Assembly (NCBI GenBank): GCA_900545455.1
Contig: UQZF01000060.1
Span: 1-13,777 of the forward strand
Reading direction: 5' to 3'
Length of the DNA: 13,777 bases
Source: an uncultured Eubacteriales bacterium
GTDB lineage: Bacteria; Bacillota; Clostridia; Lachnospirales; Lachnospiraceae
The notes beneath the pieces are model-generated. The model worked only from the letters and a program-made list of their open reading frames with translations. It searched no databases and was not told where the DNA came from. Position numbers and translations under genes: made by a program. Within the stretch, counting starts at the first letter, position 1. Every line of letters begins with the position of its first letter. Of this stretch, positions 1-6,343 are shown piece by piece.

Positions 1-209
1 TCAATCAACTCCTTAATCGGCTCAAAGAGCCCGAGCTCGTGTAAAAGCTTATTCATGACAGTGCTCTCGCCACCAGGGAGAATAAGTCGGTCGGGCTTTT
101 TTTCGAGGTCGCCAAGCTGTCTTATCTCAAAATGCGGGACGTTAAGTCTGTCAAGCATCTGACCATGCTCGGCGAAAGCACCTTGAAGTGCAAGTATACC
201 AACATTCAT
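1..209 (-). CDS. pdxT: PdxT, glutaminase subunit of PLP synthase (partial, C-terminal part outside window)
   Basis: PdxT hydrolyses glutamine and passes the ammonia to PdxS, which builds pyridoxal 5'-phosphate (DXP-independent vitamin B6 pathway, cytoplasm). The 69 visible residues begin MNVGILALQGAFAEHGQML and include PGGEST (residues 45-50), the oxyanion-hole region of class I amidotransferases of this family. The nucleophilic cysteine and the C-terminal His/Glu pair lie beyond the window edge and cannot be checked. The ATG at 207-209 is preceded on the minus strand by a GAGG Shine-Dalgarno. The gene follows pdxS after 49 bp with no terminator between them, so the two are probably co-transcribed. 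The identification is secure because motif, N-terminus and partner gene all agree. Confidence 0.95.
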   Translation of the reverse strand, partial: MNVGILALQGAFAEHGQMLDRLNVPHFEIRQLGDLEKKPDRLILPGGESTVMNKLLHELGLFEPIKELI

Positions 210-258
210 TTATGTCAATCCTCATTTCTGCGTATGTTTTGGTGAAGCCTTTGCAGGA

Positions 259-1131
259 TTATTTTCCTCTTTCAGCCATGAGAAGCGCAATCTCGTTCTC
301 GTTGATTCCGACCATGGCTTCTCCGAGGTCTGCGGACAATTCAGCGATGAGCTTTGCGTCCGTGTAGTTGGTTACCGCCTGAACGATTGCGGCTGCACGC
401 TTGGCAGGATTTCCCGACTTGAATATTCCCGAGCCGACGAACACGCCCTCGGCACCGAGCTGCATCATGAGAGCTGCATCGGCAGGTGTTGCGACACCAC
501 CCGCGGCAAAGTTGACAACCGGAAGTCTGCCGTGGTCATGGACATATTTTACGAGGTCGACAGGAACCTGAAGCTGCTTGGCTGCCTCGTACAATTCATC
601 GTCGCGGAGATTCTGTACGCGGCGGATTTCGGCGTTCATGGTTCTCATGTGACGGACAGCCTGAACGACATCGCCTGTTCCCGGCTCGCCCTTGGTACGA
701 ATCATTGACGCACCCTCGCTTATGCGGCGGAGAGCCTCGCCGAGGTCGCGAGCACCGCATACAAACGGCACCTTGAACTGTGTTTTGTCGATGTGGTAAA
801 CGTCATCGGCAGGGGAGAGCACCTCGCTCTCGTCTATGTAGTCAATCTCGATGGCTTCAAGAATCTGCGCCTCGACAAAGTGACCGATACGGCATTTTGC
901 CATTACTGGAATCGACACCGCATCCTGAATGCCTCGAATCATTTTTGGATCGCTCATTCTCGAGACACCGCCTGCGGCTCTTATGTCTGCCGGGATTCTC
1001 TCAAGTGCCATTACTGCACATGCACCCGCAGCCTCCGCAATCTTAGCCTGTTCAGGCGTGGTTACATCCATGATTACTCCGCCCTTTAACATCTGTGCAA
1101 GTTCCTTGTTAAGCTCATATCTTGTTGCCAT
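259..1131 (-). CDS. pdxS: PdxS, pyridoxal 5'-phosphate synthase subunit
   Basis: This is the synthase subunit of the PdxST complex. It condenses ribose 5-phosphate, glyceraldehyde 3-phosphate and ammonia into PLP. The 290-residue protein has the usual family length and a (beta/alpha)8 barrel pattern. Asp22 (in GVIMDVTTPEQAKIAE), Lys79 (VMAKCRIGH) and Lys147 (RTKGEPGTG) match the catalytic Asp and two lysines known in the Bacillus protein. The phosphate-binding GSGIFKSGNP segment is present near the C-terminus. The ATG is preceded by GGAG on the minus strand. The gene is first in a two-gene operon with pdxT. It diverges from the chromate-transporter pair; I found no convincing sigma-70 promoter or PdxR-type operator in the gap. 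Confidence 0.98.
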   Translation of the reverse strand: MATRYELNKELAQMLKGGVIMDVTTPEQAKIAEAAGACAVMALERIPADIRAAGGVSRMSDPKMIRGIQDAVSIPVMAKCRIGHFVEAQILEAIEIDYIDESEVLSPADDVYHIDKTQFKVPFVCGARDLGEALRRISEGASMIRTKGEPGTGDVVQAVRHMRTMNAEIRRVQNLRDDELYEAAKQLQVPVDLVKYVHDHGRLPVVNFAAGGVATPADAALMMQLGAEGVFVGSGIFKSGNPAKRAAAIVQAVTNYTDAKLIAELSADLGEAMVGINENEIALLMAERGK

Positions 1132-1420
1132 ATTATAATCTCCGTTTCCGAGCAGCCTGCCGCGTCTTTTATTTTAAGGCACCAAGTCTGCATCTGTTAT
1201 ATTTTGTGTGTATCGTCATGTAGTGCGCCGCTTCATGAAATTAACGTAATAATACAGTATGAGTGGAATGATTAAAATATCCAGTTATAAGAAAAATAAG
1301 CAGTCCAGATAGAGGCTTGCAAAAGACATGGCTTTCGTGCTACTGTAATAGCGGATTATGACAGGACAGAGGTCTTGGAAGTGAGTGGAAGCCAAAGCCG
1401 CTCGGAAATGGGGGATTGAT
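1132..1420. other. Divergent intergenic region between pdxS and the chromate-transporter pair
   Basis: About 290 bp separate the two divergent units and must hold both promoters. I see AT-rich blocks but no pair of -35 and -10 boxes good enough to report, no riboswitch core and no strong hairpin. A GTG at 1385 in frame with the downstream gene could extend it by 12 codons. Confidence 0.5.
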
Positions 1421-2032
1421 GTGAAAAATAAGCTTACTCAATTATTTTTTACCTTTCTAAAGATAGGTGCGTTCACGTTCGGAGGCGGTTATGCGATGAT
1501 TGCGCTCCTAGAGCATGAATTTATAGAGAAAAAGAAGTGGATGGATAAGGATGAATTTCTAAATATGGTTGCCGTCGCGGAGTCAACGCCGGGACCTGTG
1601 GCGGTTAACAGTGCGACATATCTCGGCTACAGAGTGGGCGGTGCCGTGGGCGCAGCTTTGTCGACGCTTGCGGTCAGCATTCCGTCGTTTGTTATCATAT
1701 ATATTATCTCGCTTTTCTTTGACAGGTTTTTAAGCCTTACCTATGTCGCCTATGCGTTCAAGGGGATACAGGTGTGCGTCGTCTATCTGATTGCATCGGC
1801 TGGCGTGAAGATGCTTCGCGGGCTCGAAAAGAATGTGTTGAGCTGTGTGATTATGGCGGTGGTGCTCGTGGTGATGACAGCATTCTCGATAACGGCTGTA
1901 TCATTCTCCTCGATATTTTATATCCTGATAAGCGGTGCCGTGGGCTGGCTTGTCTACATGCTTGGAAGGCTTGGAAAGAAGAACGGGGCTTCGTCACAGG
2001 GAAAGGAGGCTCATAAGGATGATATACATTAG
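1421..2032 (+). CDS. Chromate transporter, short-chain type, first of a tandem pair
   Basis: Membrane protein of the chromate ion transporter (CHR) family, short-chain class, in which two single-domain proteins together replace one two-domain ChrA. The 203 residues include two family signatures: FGGGYAMI (20-27) and ESTPGPVAVN (54-63). They continue as hydrophobic helices to a short charged tail. I chose the GTG at 1421 because GGGGG stands 6 nt upstream and the protein then begins MKNKLTQLFFTFLKIGAF, where the family normally starts. A GTG at 1385 (12 codons longer, behind AGAGG) is the alternative. The 3' end overlaps the second transporter gene by 14 nt, so the two are probably translationally coupled. 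The real substrate is unknown: many CHR proteins in gut anaerobes have not been shown to move chromate. Confidence 0.88.
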   Translation: MKNKLTQLFFTFLKIGAFTFGGGYAMIALLEHEFIEKKKWMDKDEFLNMVAVAESTPGPVAVNSATYLGYRVGGAVGAALSTLAVSIPSFVIIYIISLFFDRFLSLTYVAYAFKGIQVCVVYLIASAGVKMLRGLEKNVLSCVIMAVVLVVMTAFSITAVSFSSIFYILISGAVGWLVYMLGRLGKKNGASSQGKEAHKDDIH

Positions 2033-2591
2033 GCTTTTCTTAAATTTCCTTATGATAGGTGCGGTGTCGTTCGGAGGCGGTTACGGGATGATTTCGCTGG
2101 TGCGTGAGGTTGTACTGTCAAACGGCTGGCTCACCGAGAGCGAGTTTATGAGCTTTATAGCCGTGTCGGAGTCAACGCCCGGACCGCTTGCGGTAAATAT
2201 GGCGACCTTTATCGGCTCGGCGCAGGGCGGAATACTCGGTGCGTTCATGGCTACTCTCGGAGTGGTGCTGCCGTCATTTTTTATCATACTGATCATTGCC
2301 GCTCTGCTCAAAAATCTTCTAAAGTATGCGGGTGTCAAGGCGGTTCTTGCAGGAATCCGCCCGTGTATCGTCGCCATGATAATTGCGACGGCAGTCAGTA
2401 TGGGACTTGCGGCATTCTTCGGCTTTGAGAACGTGGAGAGCAGGGTATCGCCCGATTATAAGTCGATAATCATATTTTTAATACTGTTTGCAGTCTCCTT
2501 TTTGGTGAAAAAAATATGGAAAAAGAAGCTCTCACCGATTCTCATGATAGTGTTCTCGGCGGTGCTCGGGATAGTGTTCTGGGGCTTTTGA
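2019..2591 (+). CDS. Chromate transporter, short-chain type, second of a tandem pair
   Basis: Partner of the preceding gene: 190 residues, all-helical membrane protein with the same two signatures, FGGGYGMI (18-25) and ESTPGPLAVN (51-60). In paired short-chain CHR systems the two halves are thought to insert in opposite orientation and act as a heterodimer. This is family knowledge and is not visible here. The start ATG at 2019 lies inside the end of the upstream gene, behind an excellent AAGGAGG (2003-2009). The reading frame stays open further upstream (to about 1935), but that extension only shadows the first transporter gene. No clear rho-independent terminator follows, only an AT-rich weak dyad around 2600-2650. 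Confidence 0.88.
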   Translation: MIYIRLFLNFLMIGAVSFGGGYGMISLVREVVLSNGWLTESEFMSFIAVSESTPGPLAVNMATFIGSAQGGILGAFMATLGVVLPSFFIILIIAALLKNLLKYAGVKAVLAGIRPCIVAMIIATAVSMGLAAFFGFENVESRVSPDYKSIIIFLILFAVSFLVKKIWKKKLSPILMIVFSAVLGIVFWGF

Positions 2592-2632
2592 GGAACTCCC
2601 TAAAAATTTTGTCGAAAAATGGTATATAGGGC

Positions 2633-2663
2633 TTGACTCGTACCTTAGGGTACGATTTATAAT
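2633..2663 (+). promoter_or_regulatory. MerR-type promoter (19-bp spacer with central dyad) for the surface-protein gene
   Basis: TTGACT (2633-2638) and TATAAT (2658-2663) are separated by 19 bp rather than 17. The spacer holds the inverted repeat CGTACC-TTAG-GGTACG (2639-2654); counting the flanking T/A pair, the arms are 7 bp. An over-long spacer filled by a dyad is the hallmark of promoters activated by MerR-family regulators, which untwist the DNA on binding an effector. The start codon of the surface-protein gene is about 34 bp downstream of the -10. No MerR-family gene lies in the window. Confidence 0.8.
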
Positions 2664-2696
2664 CAATATATCCAATAGACAAAGGGGGATAAGTAC

Positions 2697-4340
2697 ATGA
2701 ATAAAAAAATATTTACAAAGGTCGGTGCCATACTTATGGCAGCAGCCATGCTCCTGTCAATATTTGTGGGAACAAATGGAGCACCCGATATCGTGTATGC
2801 GGCGGATACCTATAAGGTAACCGTGAACTACGGAACGGGCAGCGGAGATTACGCAGAAGGTGCTTCTGTCGAGATAACGGCAGATACCGCACCGAACGGA
2901 AAGCATTTTAAAGAGTGGGAAATAGTAAGCGGTGAAATCACACTGGACAGCGCAACGGACACGACGACTTCGTTTGAGATGCCTGCATCAGCGGTAGAAG
3001 TAACGGCAGTCTACGAGTATGATGCACCGTCTATTGTCAGCCAGCCGAAGAGTGATGTGTGGGTATATGTGGGAGAAAGTGTAGAGTTTAGTGTAACGGC
3101 AATAGGCAGTGAGCTTAAATATCAGTGGCAGGTTGACTCAGGAAAGGGCAACGGATTTGTTGACATTGACGGAGCAGAAGGCTCAGTTTATACGATAGAT
3201 ATGGTATATCCGGAATACGATAGATACAAATTCAGATGCGTGGTAAGCAATCCGGGTGGAACGGTTATATCGGATGAGACAGTACTGAATGCGATGCTGC
3301 CATATGTACCGGTACCGGACTACGTCATTACAGCCACAGCCGGAGAACATGGTAAAATTTCTCCAAGCGGCGATGTATATGTGTATTATTGGAATGACCA
3401 GACATTTGAAATCACTCCGGATGAAGGCTACGAGATAGACACCTTGAAGGTGGATGGAAAAGCAGTTGACATTGTGACAAGCTATACATTTGAAGAAGTG
3501 GAAGATGATCACACTATCGAGGTCACATTCAAGCAGACATCTCCGAAGCCTCCTGTGGAAGAGCTGCCGACTATTCTTACACAGCCACAGAGCGTAAGCG
3601 TTAAGGCAGGAGAGCAGGCTGTATTTACTTTAGCGGCAAGTGGCAGCAGCGTGCATTTACAGTGGCAGGTTGACAAAAACGATGGCAATGGATTCGTGGA
3701 TATTGCCGGAGCGGACACGACAGGATATAAGATAGATGTAACGGATGTGACATACAACGGCTACAAATACAGATGTGTGTTGAGCAACTCGGCGGGTACG
3801 GTTACAACTGACATCGTAACGCTTACTGTAACAGTAACATCGACACCAATTGATTATGAAATTCTTGACGGAGCTGACAGCTCATGGACACAGAATACGG
3901 ACGGAAGCCTTGTAATCAGAGGAAACGGTGAGATTGCCAAGTTCGTGAGCGTCAAGGTTGACGGAAAGGTTGTTGATGCGGACAATTATACCGTAACCGA
4001 GGGTTCGACGATAATCACGTTAAAGCCTGATTATCTCAAGGCGTTATCAAAGGGCAGTCATACATTTGAAATTGTATGGACGGACGGTTCTGCAAGGACA
4101 AGCTTTACCGTTGCCGAAAATAAGCCTTCGGAGACGGAGCCTTCTGAAACCGAACCGGCAGAAACAGAGCCTTCGGAGACGCAGCCATCCGAGCCTTCAA
4201 GCACGGAAAACGATGATCCGGCTATAACAGCTCCGCAGACGGGATATTCTTTTAGCATGGCACCTTTTATCACACTTTTCGTGGTAGTGCTTGCGGGAAC
4301 TGTTGTAATGACTGCGAGAAGAAGGAAGAGCTGCAAGTAA
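2697..4340 (+). CDS. Secreted, wall-anchored surface protein with InlB-like repeats and Ig-like domains (APQTG sorting signal)
   Basis: 547 residues, exported and probably sortase-linked to the cell wall. Signal peptide 1-36 (positive MNKKIFTK, hydrophobic core, cleavage near VYAA|D). Domains: bacterial InlB-B-like repeat about 38-107; Ig-like about 111-199 (YQWQVD, RCVVSN); second InlB-like repeat about 209-279; second Ig-like about 291-380 (LQWQVD, RCVLSN); an X2-like beta domain about 384-472; a Ser/Glu/Pro/Thr spacer about 475-505; APQTG (512-516), a hydrophobic helix (521-540) and the tail RRRKSCK. Each Ig domain has only one cysteine, so no intradomain disulfide is expected. No enzymatic domain is visible, so an adhesion or matrix role is inference. 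The start has AGGGGG upstream (2683-2688), and the MerR-type promoter suggests inducible expression. The sorting motif differs from LPXTG at its first position. Confidence 0.88.
   Translation: MNKKIFTKVGAILMAAAMLLSIFVGTNGAPDIVYAADTYKVTVNYGTGSGDYAEGASVEITADTAPNGKHFKEWEIVSGEITLDSATDTTTSFEMPASAVEVTAVYEYDAPSIVSQPKSDVWVYVGESVEFSVTAIGSELKYQWQVDSGKGNGFVDIDGAEGSVYTIDMVYPEYDRYKFRCVVSNPGGTVISDETVLNAMLPYVPVPDYVITATAGEHGKISPSGDVYVYYWNDQTFEITPDEGYEIDTLKVDGKAVDIVTSYTFEEVEDDHTIEVTFKQTSPKPPVEELPTILTQPQSVSVKAGEQAVFTLAASGSSVHLQWQVDKNDGNGFVDIAGADTTGYKIDVTDVTYNGYKYRCVLSNSAGTVTTDIVTLTVTVTSTPIDYEILDGADSSWTQNTDGSLVIRGNGEIAKFVSVKVDGKVVDADNYTVTEGSTIITLKPDYLKALSKGSHTFEIVWTDGSARTSFTVAENKPSETEPSETEPAETEPSETQPSEPSSTENDDPAITAPQTGYSFSMAPFITLFVVVLAGTVVMTARRRKSCK
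2808..3836 (+). repeat. Tandem two-domain duplication within the surface-protein gene
   Basis: The [InlB-like + Ig-like] unit occurs twice (2808-3293 and 3321-3836). The Ig parts are clearly homologous: both contain QWQVD, GNGFVDI, GA and the (K)(F/Y)(K/R)C-V-SN-GTV pattern, and the DNA cagtggcaggttgac is identical in both. The InlB-like parts have diverged much further. This points to an old internal duplication, not a recent one. Confidence 0.7.
4125..4199 (+). repeat. Short tandem coding repeat (PSETEP-type) in the wall-spanning spacer
   Basis: Residues 477-501 are imperfect repeats of the units PSETE and PAETE. The DNA varies in third positions, so the copies are not freshly expanded. 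Such low-complexity Pro/Glu/Ser/Thr stretches usually cross the peptidoglycan between the surface domains and the sortase motif, and they are prone to length change. Confidence 0.75.
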
Positions 4341-4419
4341 AGACAAGCAGTAATTTATAGGATAATATCTTGAGTAGGGACTTTAATTGGTCAATCAAAG
4401 CCGAAACAGGATATATGCT

Positions 4420-4448
4420 TTGACATAATGGAAAACGAATGTTAATAT
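4420..4448 (+). promoter_or_regulatory. Candidate sigma-70 promoter just before the terminator hairpin
   Basis: TTGACA (4420-4425), a 17-bp spacer and TAATAT (4443-4448) form a near-consensus promoter. Its start point would fall near 4455, directly at the foot of the terminator hairpin. Any transcript would therefore end after about 40 nt unless it reads through into the structured element downstream. It may be a chance match in AT-rich DNA. Confidence 0.4.
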
Positions 4449-4456
4449 AACGATAT

Positions 4457-4494
4457 AACCGCTTAACTTTATGGTTAGGCGGTTATTTTGATTT
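4457..4494 (+). terminator. Rho-independent terminator after the surface-protein gene
   Basis: Stem AACCGCTTAAC (4457-4467) pairs with GTTAGGCGGTT (4474-4484), 11 bp with one G-U pair and a 6-nt loop. It is followed by ATTTTGATTT. It lies about 115 bp past the stop codon at 4340. Confidence 0.8.
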
Positions 4495-4530
4495 ACGGGA
4501 AATTGTTTTTACATAAGTTAAAACGGCATT

Positions 4531-4835
4531 GCTTCAGGTGTCAAAACATTCTTTTACAACCTTAATGCGTATATCATGTTATATTTGTGCATATCACGAC
4601 TTTTGGGAGAGGCTTAGTTGTTCTTAGGACTCTGCTTATCACACAGCCACAGACGGCATGGAAGCCGGCTGAGTTGCAAACAGCCATGGATGGCTGATTT
4701 TGCAACGGTGGCGAAAGCAGAAGATTTCTTTTTCAGAGTCATTAGAACAACATGCTTCGTACAACGGAGCCGATATGCATAAATATAACATGATATACGC
4801 ATAAAATAAGACTAGAATGTTTTGACACCTGAAGC
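4531..4835. repeat. 305-nt nested inverted repeat: MITE-like element or large structured RNA
   Basis: The whole stretch folds back on itself. The outer arms 4531-4552 and 4814-4835 are a perfect 22-bp inverted repeat. Next, 4565-4595 pairs with 4772-4802 (31 positions, 30 exact and one G-U as RNA). Then GTTGTTCT/AGAACAAC (4617-4624 with 4744-4751) and GACTCTG/CAGAGTC (4628-4634 with 4734-4740). Inside are two hairpins: CGGC-AUGGAA-GCCG (4654-4667), and GTTGCAAA-CAGCCA-TGGA-TGGCTG-AT-TTTGCAAC (4673-4706). No credible protein is encoded. Each end carries an outward-facing TTGACA. I see no target-site duplication at the ends. It occupies almost all of the gap before the response-regulator gene, so it may lie in that gene's leader. 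Confidence 0.75.
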
Positions 4836-4864
4836 TTACAATAAGAAGTAAGGAAGTTATCACA

Positions 4865-5560
4865 ATGAATTACAATATTGCAATCTGCGATGACTGTGAA
4901 GCGGACAGAAACTACATATCGGACATGGTGAGCGAGTGGGCAGCCGGCGCAGGTCATACCGTAAATATGGCGATGTTTGGGTCGGCTGAGAACTTCATGT
5001 TCTGCTACTCTGACAAGAAGGACTATGATGTGCTTCTGCTTGATATAGAGATGGGAGAGATGGACGGTGTGAGCATGGCGAAGGAGATTCGCAGACAGGA
5101 TGATAACGTGCAGCTTGTGTTCATAACGGGTTATTCGGATTACATATCCGAAGGGTATGAGGTGGCGGCGCTGCATTATCTGATGAAGCCCGTCAAGAAG
5201 GAGAAGCTGTTCGAGGTGCTTGACAGGGCGGCAGAGAAGCTCTCAAAGAATGAAAAGGTAATAAATATAGAGCTTGCGGGCGAGCTCATCCGTGTGCCTG
5301 TATACCGTATAAGATATGCGGACGTTCTGGGAAACTATGTGACAATCCATGCCGCGCAGGATTACACGCTGAAAATGACGCTCGGTGACCTGCAAAAGGA
5401 GCTTGACGAGCGATTTTTCCGCGTTAGCCGCTCGTGTATTGTGAACCTCACGCAGATAAGCCGTGTCACCAAGACGCAGATAAGACTTTCGGACGGCACG
5501 GAGATACCGCTTCCAAGAGGTGCGTTTGACGCGGTTAACAGGGCGATAATCGGGATGTAA
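4865..5560 (+). CDS. LytTR-family response regulator (AgrA/LytR type)
   Basis: 231-residue DNA-binding response regulator. The receiver domain (about 3-122) has the acidic pair Asp9/Asp10, the phospho-acceptor Asp60 (LLLDIEMGEMDG), Thr88 and Lys108. The C-terminal LytTR domain (about 133-229) shows the family pattern YADVLGNYVTIH, FFRVSRSCIVNL and IPLPRGAF. LytTR proteins usually bind pairs of direct repeats upstream of targets. I did not find a convincing pair in this window. The ATG at 4865 is preceded by AAGGA with a long 10-nt spacer. The histidine kinase gene starts 11 nt after the stop codon, so the two form an operon. It lies immediately after the 305-nt palindromic element, which may affect its expression. 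Confidence 0.93.
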   Translation: MNYNIAICDDCEADRNYISDMVSEWAAGAGHTVNMAMFGSAENFMFCYSDKKDYDVLLLDIEMGEMDGVSMAKEIRRQDDNVQLVFITGYSDYISEGYEVAALHYLMKPVKKEKLFEVLDRAAEKLSKNEKVINIELAGELIRVPVYRIRYADVLGNYVTIHAAQDYTLKMTLGDLQKELDERFFRVSRSCIVNLTQISRVTKTQIRLSDGTEIPLPRGAFDAVNRAIIGM

Positions 5561-5571
5561 GGAGAACGAAC

Positions 5572-6234
5572 ATGTCATTATTTTCAAAAAGGATAGACAG
5601 ACAGCTCGTCGCATACCAGCGGGAGCTCATAGAGACACATTATCGCGAGGTCGACAATATGTACAGGCAGATTCGCGGCTGGAGACATGACTACCGCAAT
5701 CACATCCAGACCATGAAAGCCTATGCCGCGGCGGGTGACTTTGATGCGATAAAGAATTACCTTGACCTGCTCGACGAGGATTTGACGACGGTGGACACCG
5801 TGATAAAGACGGGAAATCCCATGACCGATGCGATTTTAAACTCCAAGATTTCCCTTGCGAGGTCGAAGGACATTAACGTCGTGGCGGACGCGCATATTCC
5901 GCTGAAGCTAAAGACCTCGGAGATTGATTTGTGCTGTATCATAGGCAATCTTTTTGACAATGCGATTGATGCAAGCATGAAGCTGCCGAAGGAGCAGAGA
6001 ATGATAAGAGTGTACATGGACATGAAGAACACCCAGCTCTACATCTCATTTACGAACTTCACATCGGGAAAGAAGCTTAAAAAGGTCGGCGGGCTTTTCG
6101 CAAGCACCAAGGGTGAAGGGCATGGCTTCGGACTTGTCAGAATCGACGCGATAGTCGAGAGGCTTGACGGATATTTGAGCCGCAACAGCGAGGACGGGGC
6201 GTTCACGACGGAGATACTGCTGCCGCAGGTGTGA
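5572..6234 (+). CDS. Soluble sensor histidine kinase of the Agr/Spo0B type, no membrane domain
   Basis: 220-residue cytoplasmic kinase, the evident partner of the preceding LytTR regulator. The dimerisation and phospho-transfer helix holds WRHDYRNH, with His39 as the likely phospho-acceptor and Asn43 in the pattern HDYRNH. The GHKL ATP-binding domain follows, with N-box GNLFDNAIDA (125-134) and G-box GEGHGFGL (181-188). AgrC- or ComD-like relatives carry five to seven membrane helices first. Here the H-box begins by residue 37 and no hydrophobic helix exists, so it must sense an internal signal or act as a phosphotransfer protein. The start is unambiguous: AAGGAG, 7 nt, ATG. There is no room upstream for a lost membrane domain, since the regulator gene ends 11 nt before. 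Confidence 0.9.
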   Translation: MSLFSKRIDRQLVAYQRELIETHYREVDNMYRQIRGWRHDYRNHIQTMKAYAAAGDFDAIKNYLDLLDEDLTTVDTVIKTGNPMTDAILNSKISLARSKDINVVADAHIPLKLKTSEIDLCCIIGNLFDNAIDASMKLPKEQRMIRVYMDMKNTQLYISFTNFTSGKKLKKVGGLFASTKGEGHGFGLVRIDAIVERLDGYLSRNSEDGAFTTEILLPQV

Positions 6235-6258
6235 GGGAGTATTTATGTAAATTATCAG

Positions 6259-6287
6259 TTGCCTTTTTTACAACCATCGTTTATAAT
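6259..6287 (+). promoter_or_regulatory. Sigma-70 promoter for the PD-(D/E)XK protein gene
   Basis: TTGCCT (6259-6264), 17-bp spacer, TATAAT (6282-6287). It lies in the short gap after the kinase gene and gives the following gene its own transcript. Confidence 0.7.
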
Positions 6288-6306
6288 GGTATCAGGCTTG
6301 GGGGAG

Positions 6307-6333
6307 CCTTTGTGTGTTTGTGTCATACAAAGG
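6307..6333 (+). promoter_or_regulatory. Leader hairpin overlapping the start region of the PD-(D/E)XK protein gene
   Basis: CCTTTGTGTG (6307-6316) and CATACAAAGG (6324-6333) form a 10-bp stem with one G-U pair. The right arm runs into the Shine-Dalgarno AGGGAGGG, and a T-run follows 5 nt later. It could limit translation or cause early termination. Low expression is typical for transposase-like genes. An alternative GTG start (6314) lies inside the stem. Confidence 0.5.
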
Positions 6334-6343
6334 GAGGGCTTTT

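Noticed and set aside
780..1138. Plus-strand open frames opposite pdxS
   Set aside because: pdxS is unmistakable on the minus strand, and the plus-strand products resemble no protein family.
4525..4842. Target-site duplication around the 305-nt palindrome
   Set aside because: The flanks (ggcatt and ttacaa) share no direct repeat, so insertion by a transposase could not be shown.
4742..5176. 144-codon open frame on the minus strand, and other open frames in the 305-nt element
   Set aside because: They run antisense through the well-supported LytTR regulator gene or through palindromic DNA, have odd residue composition and no ribosome-binding site. They are by-products of the overlapping sequence.
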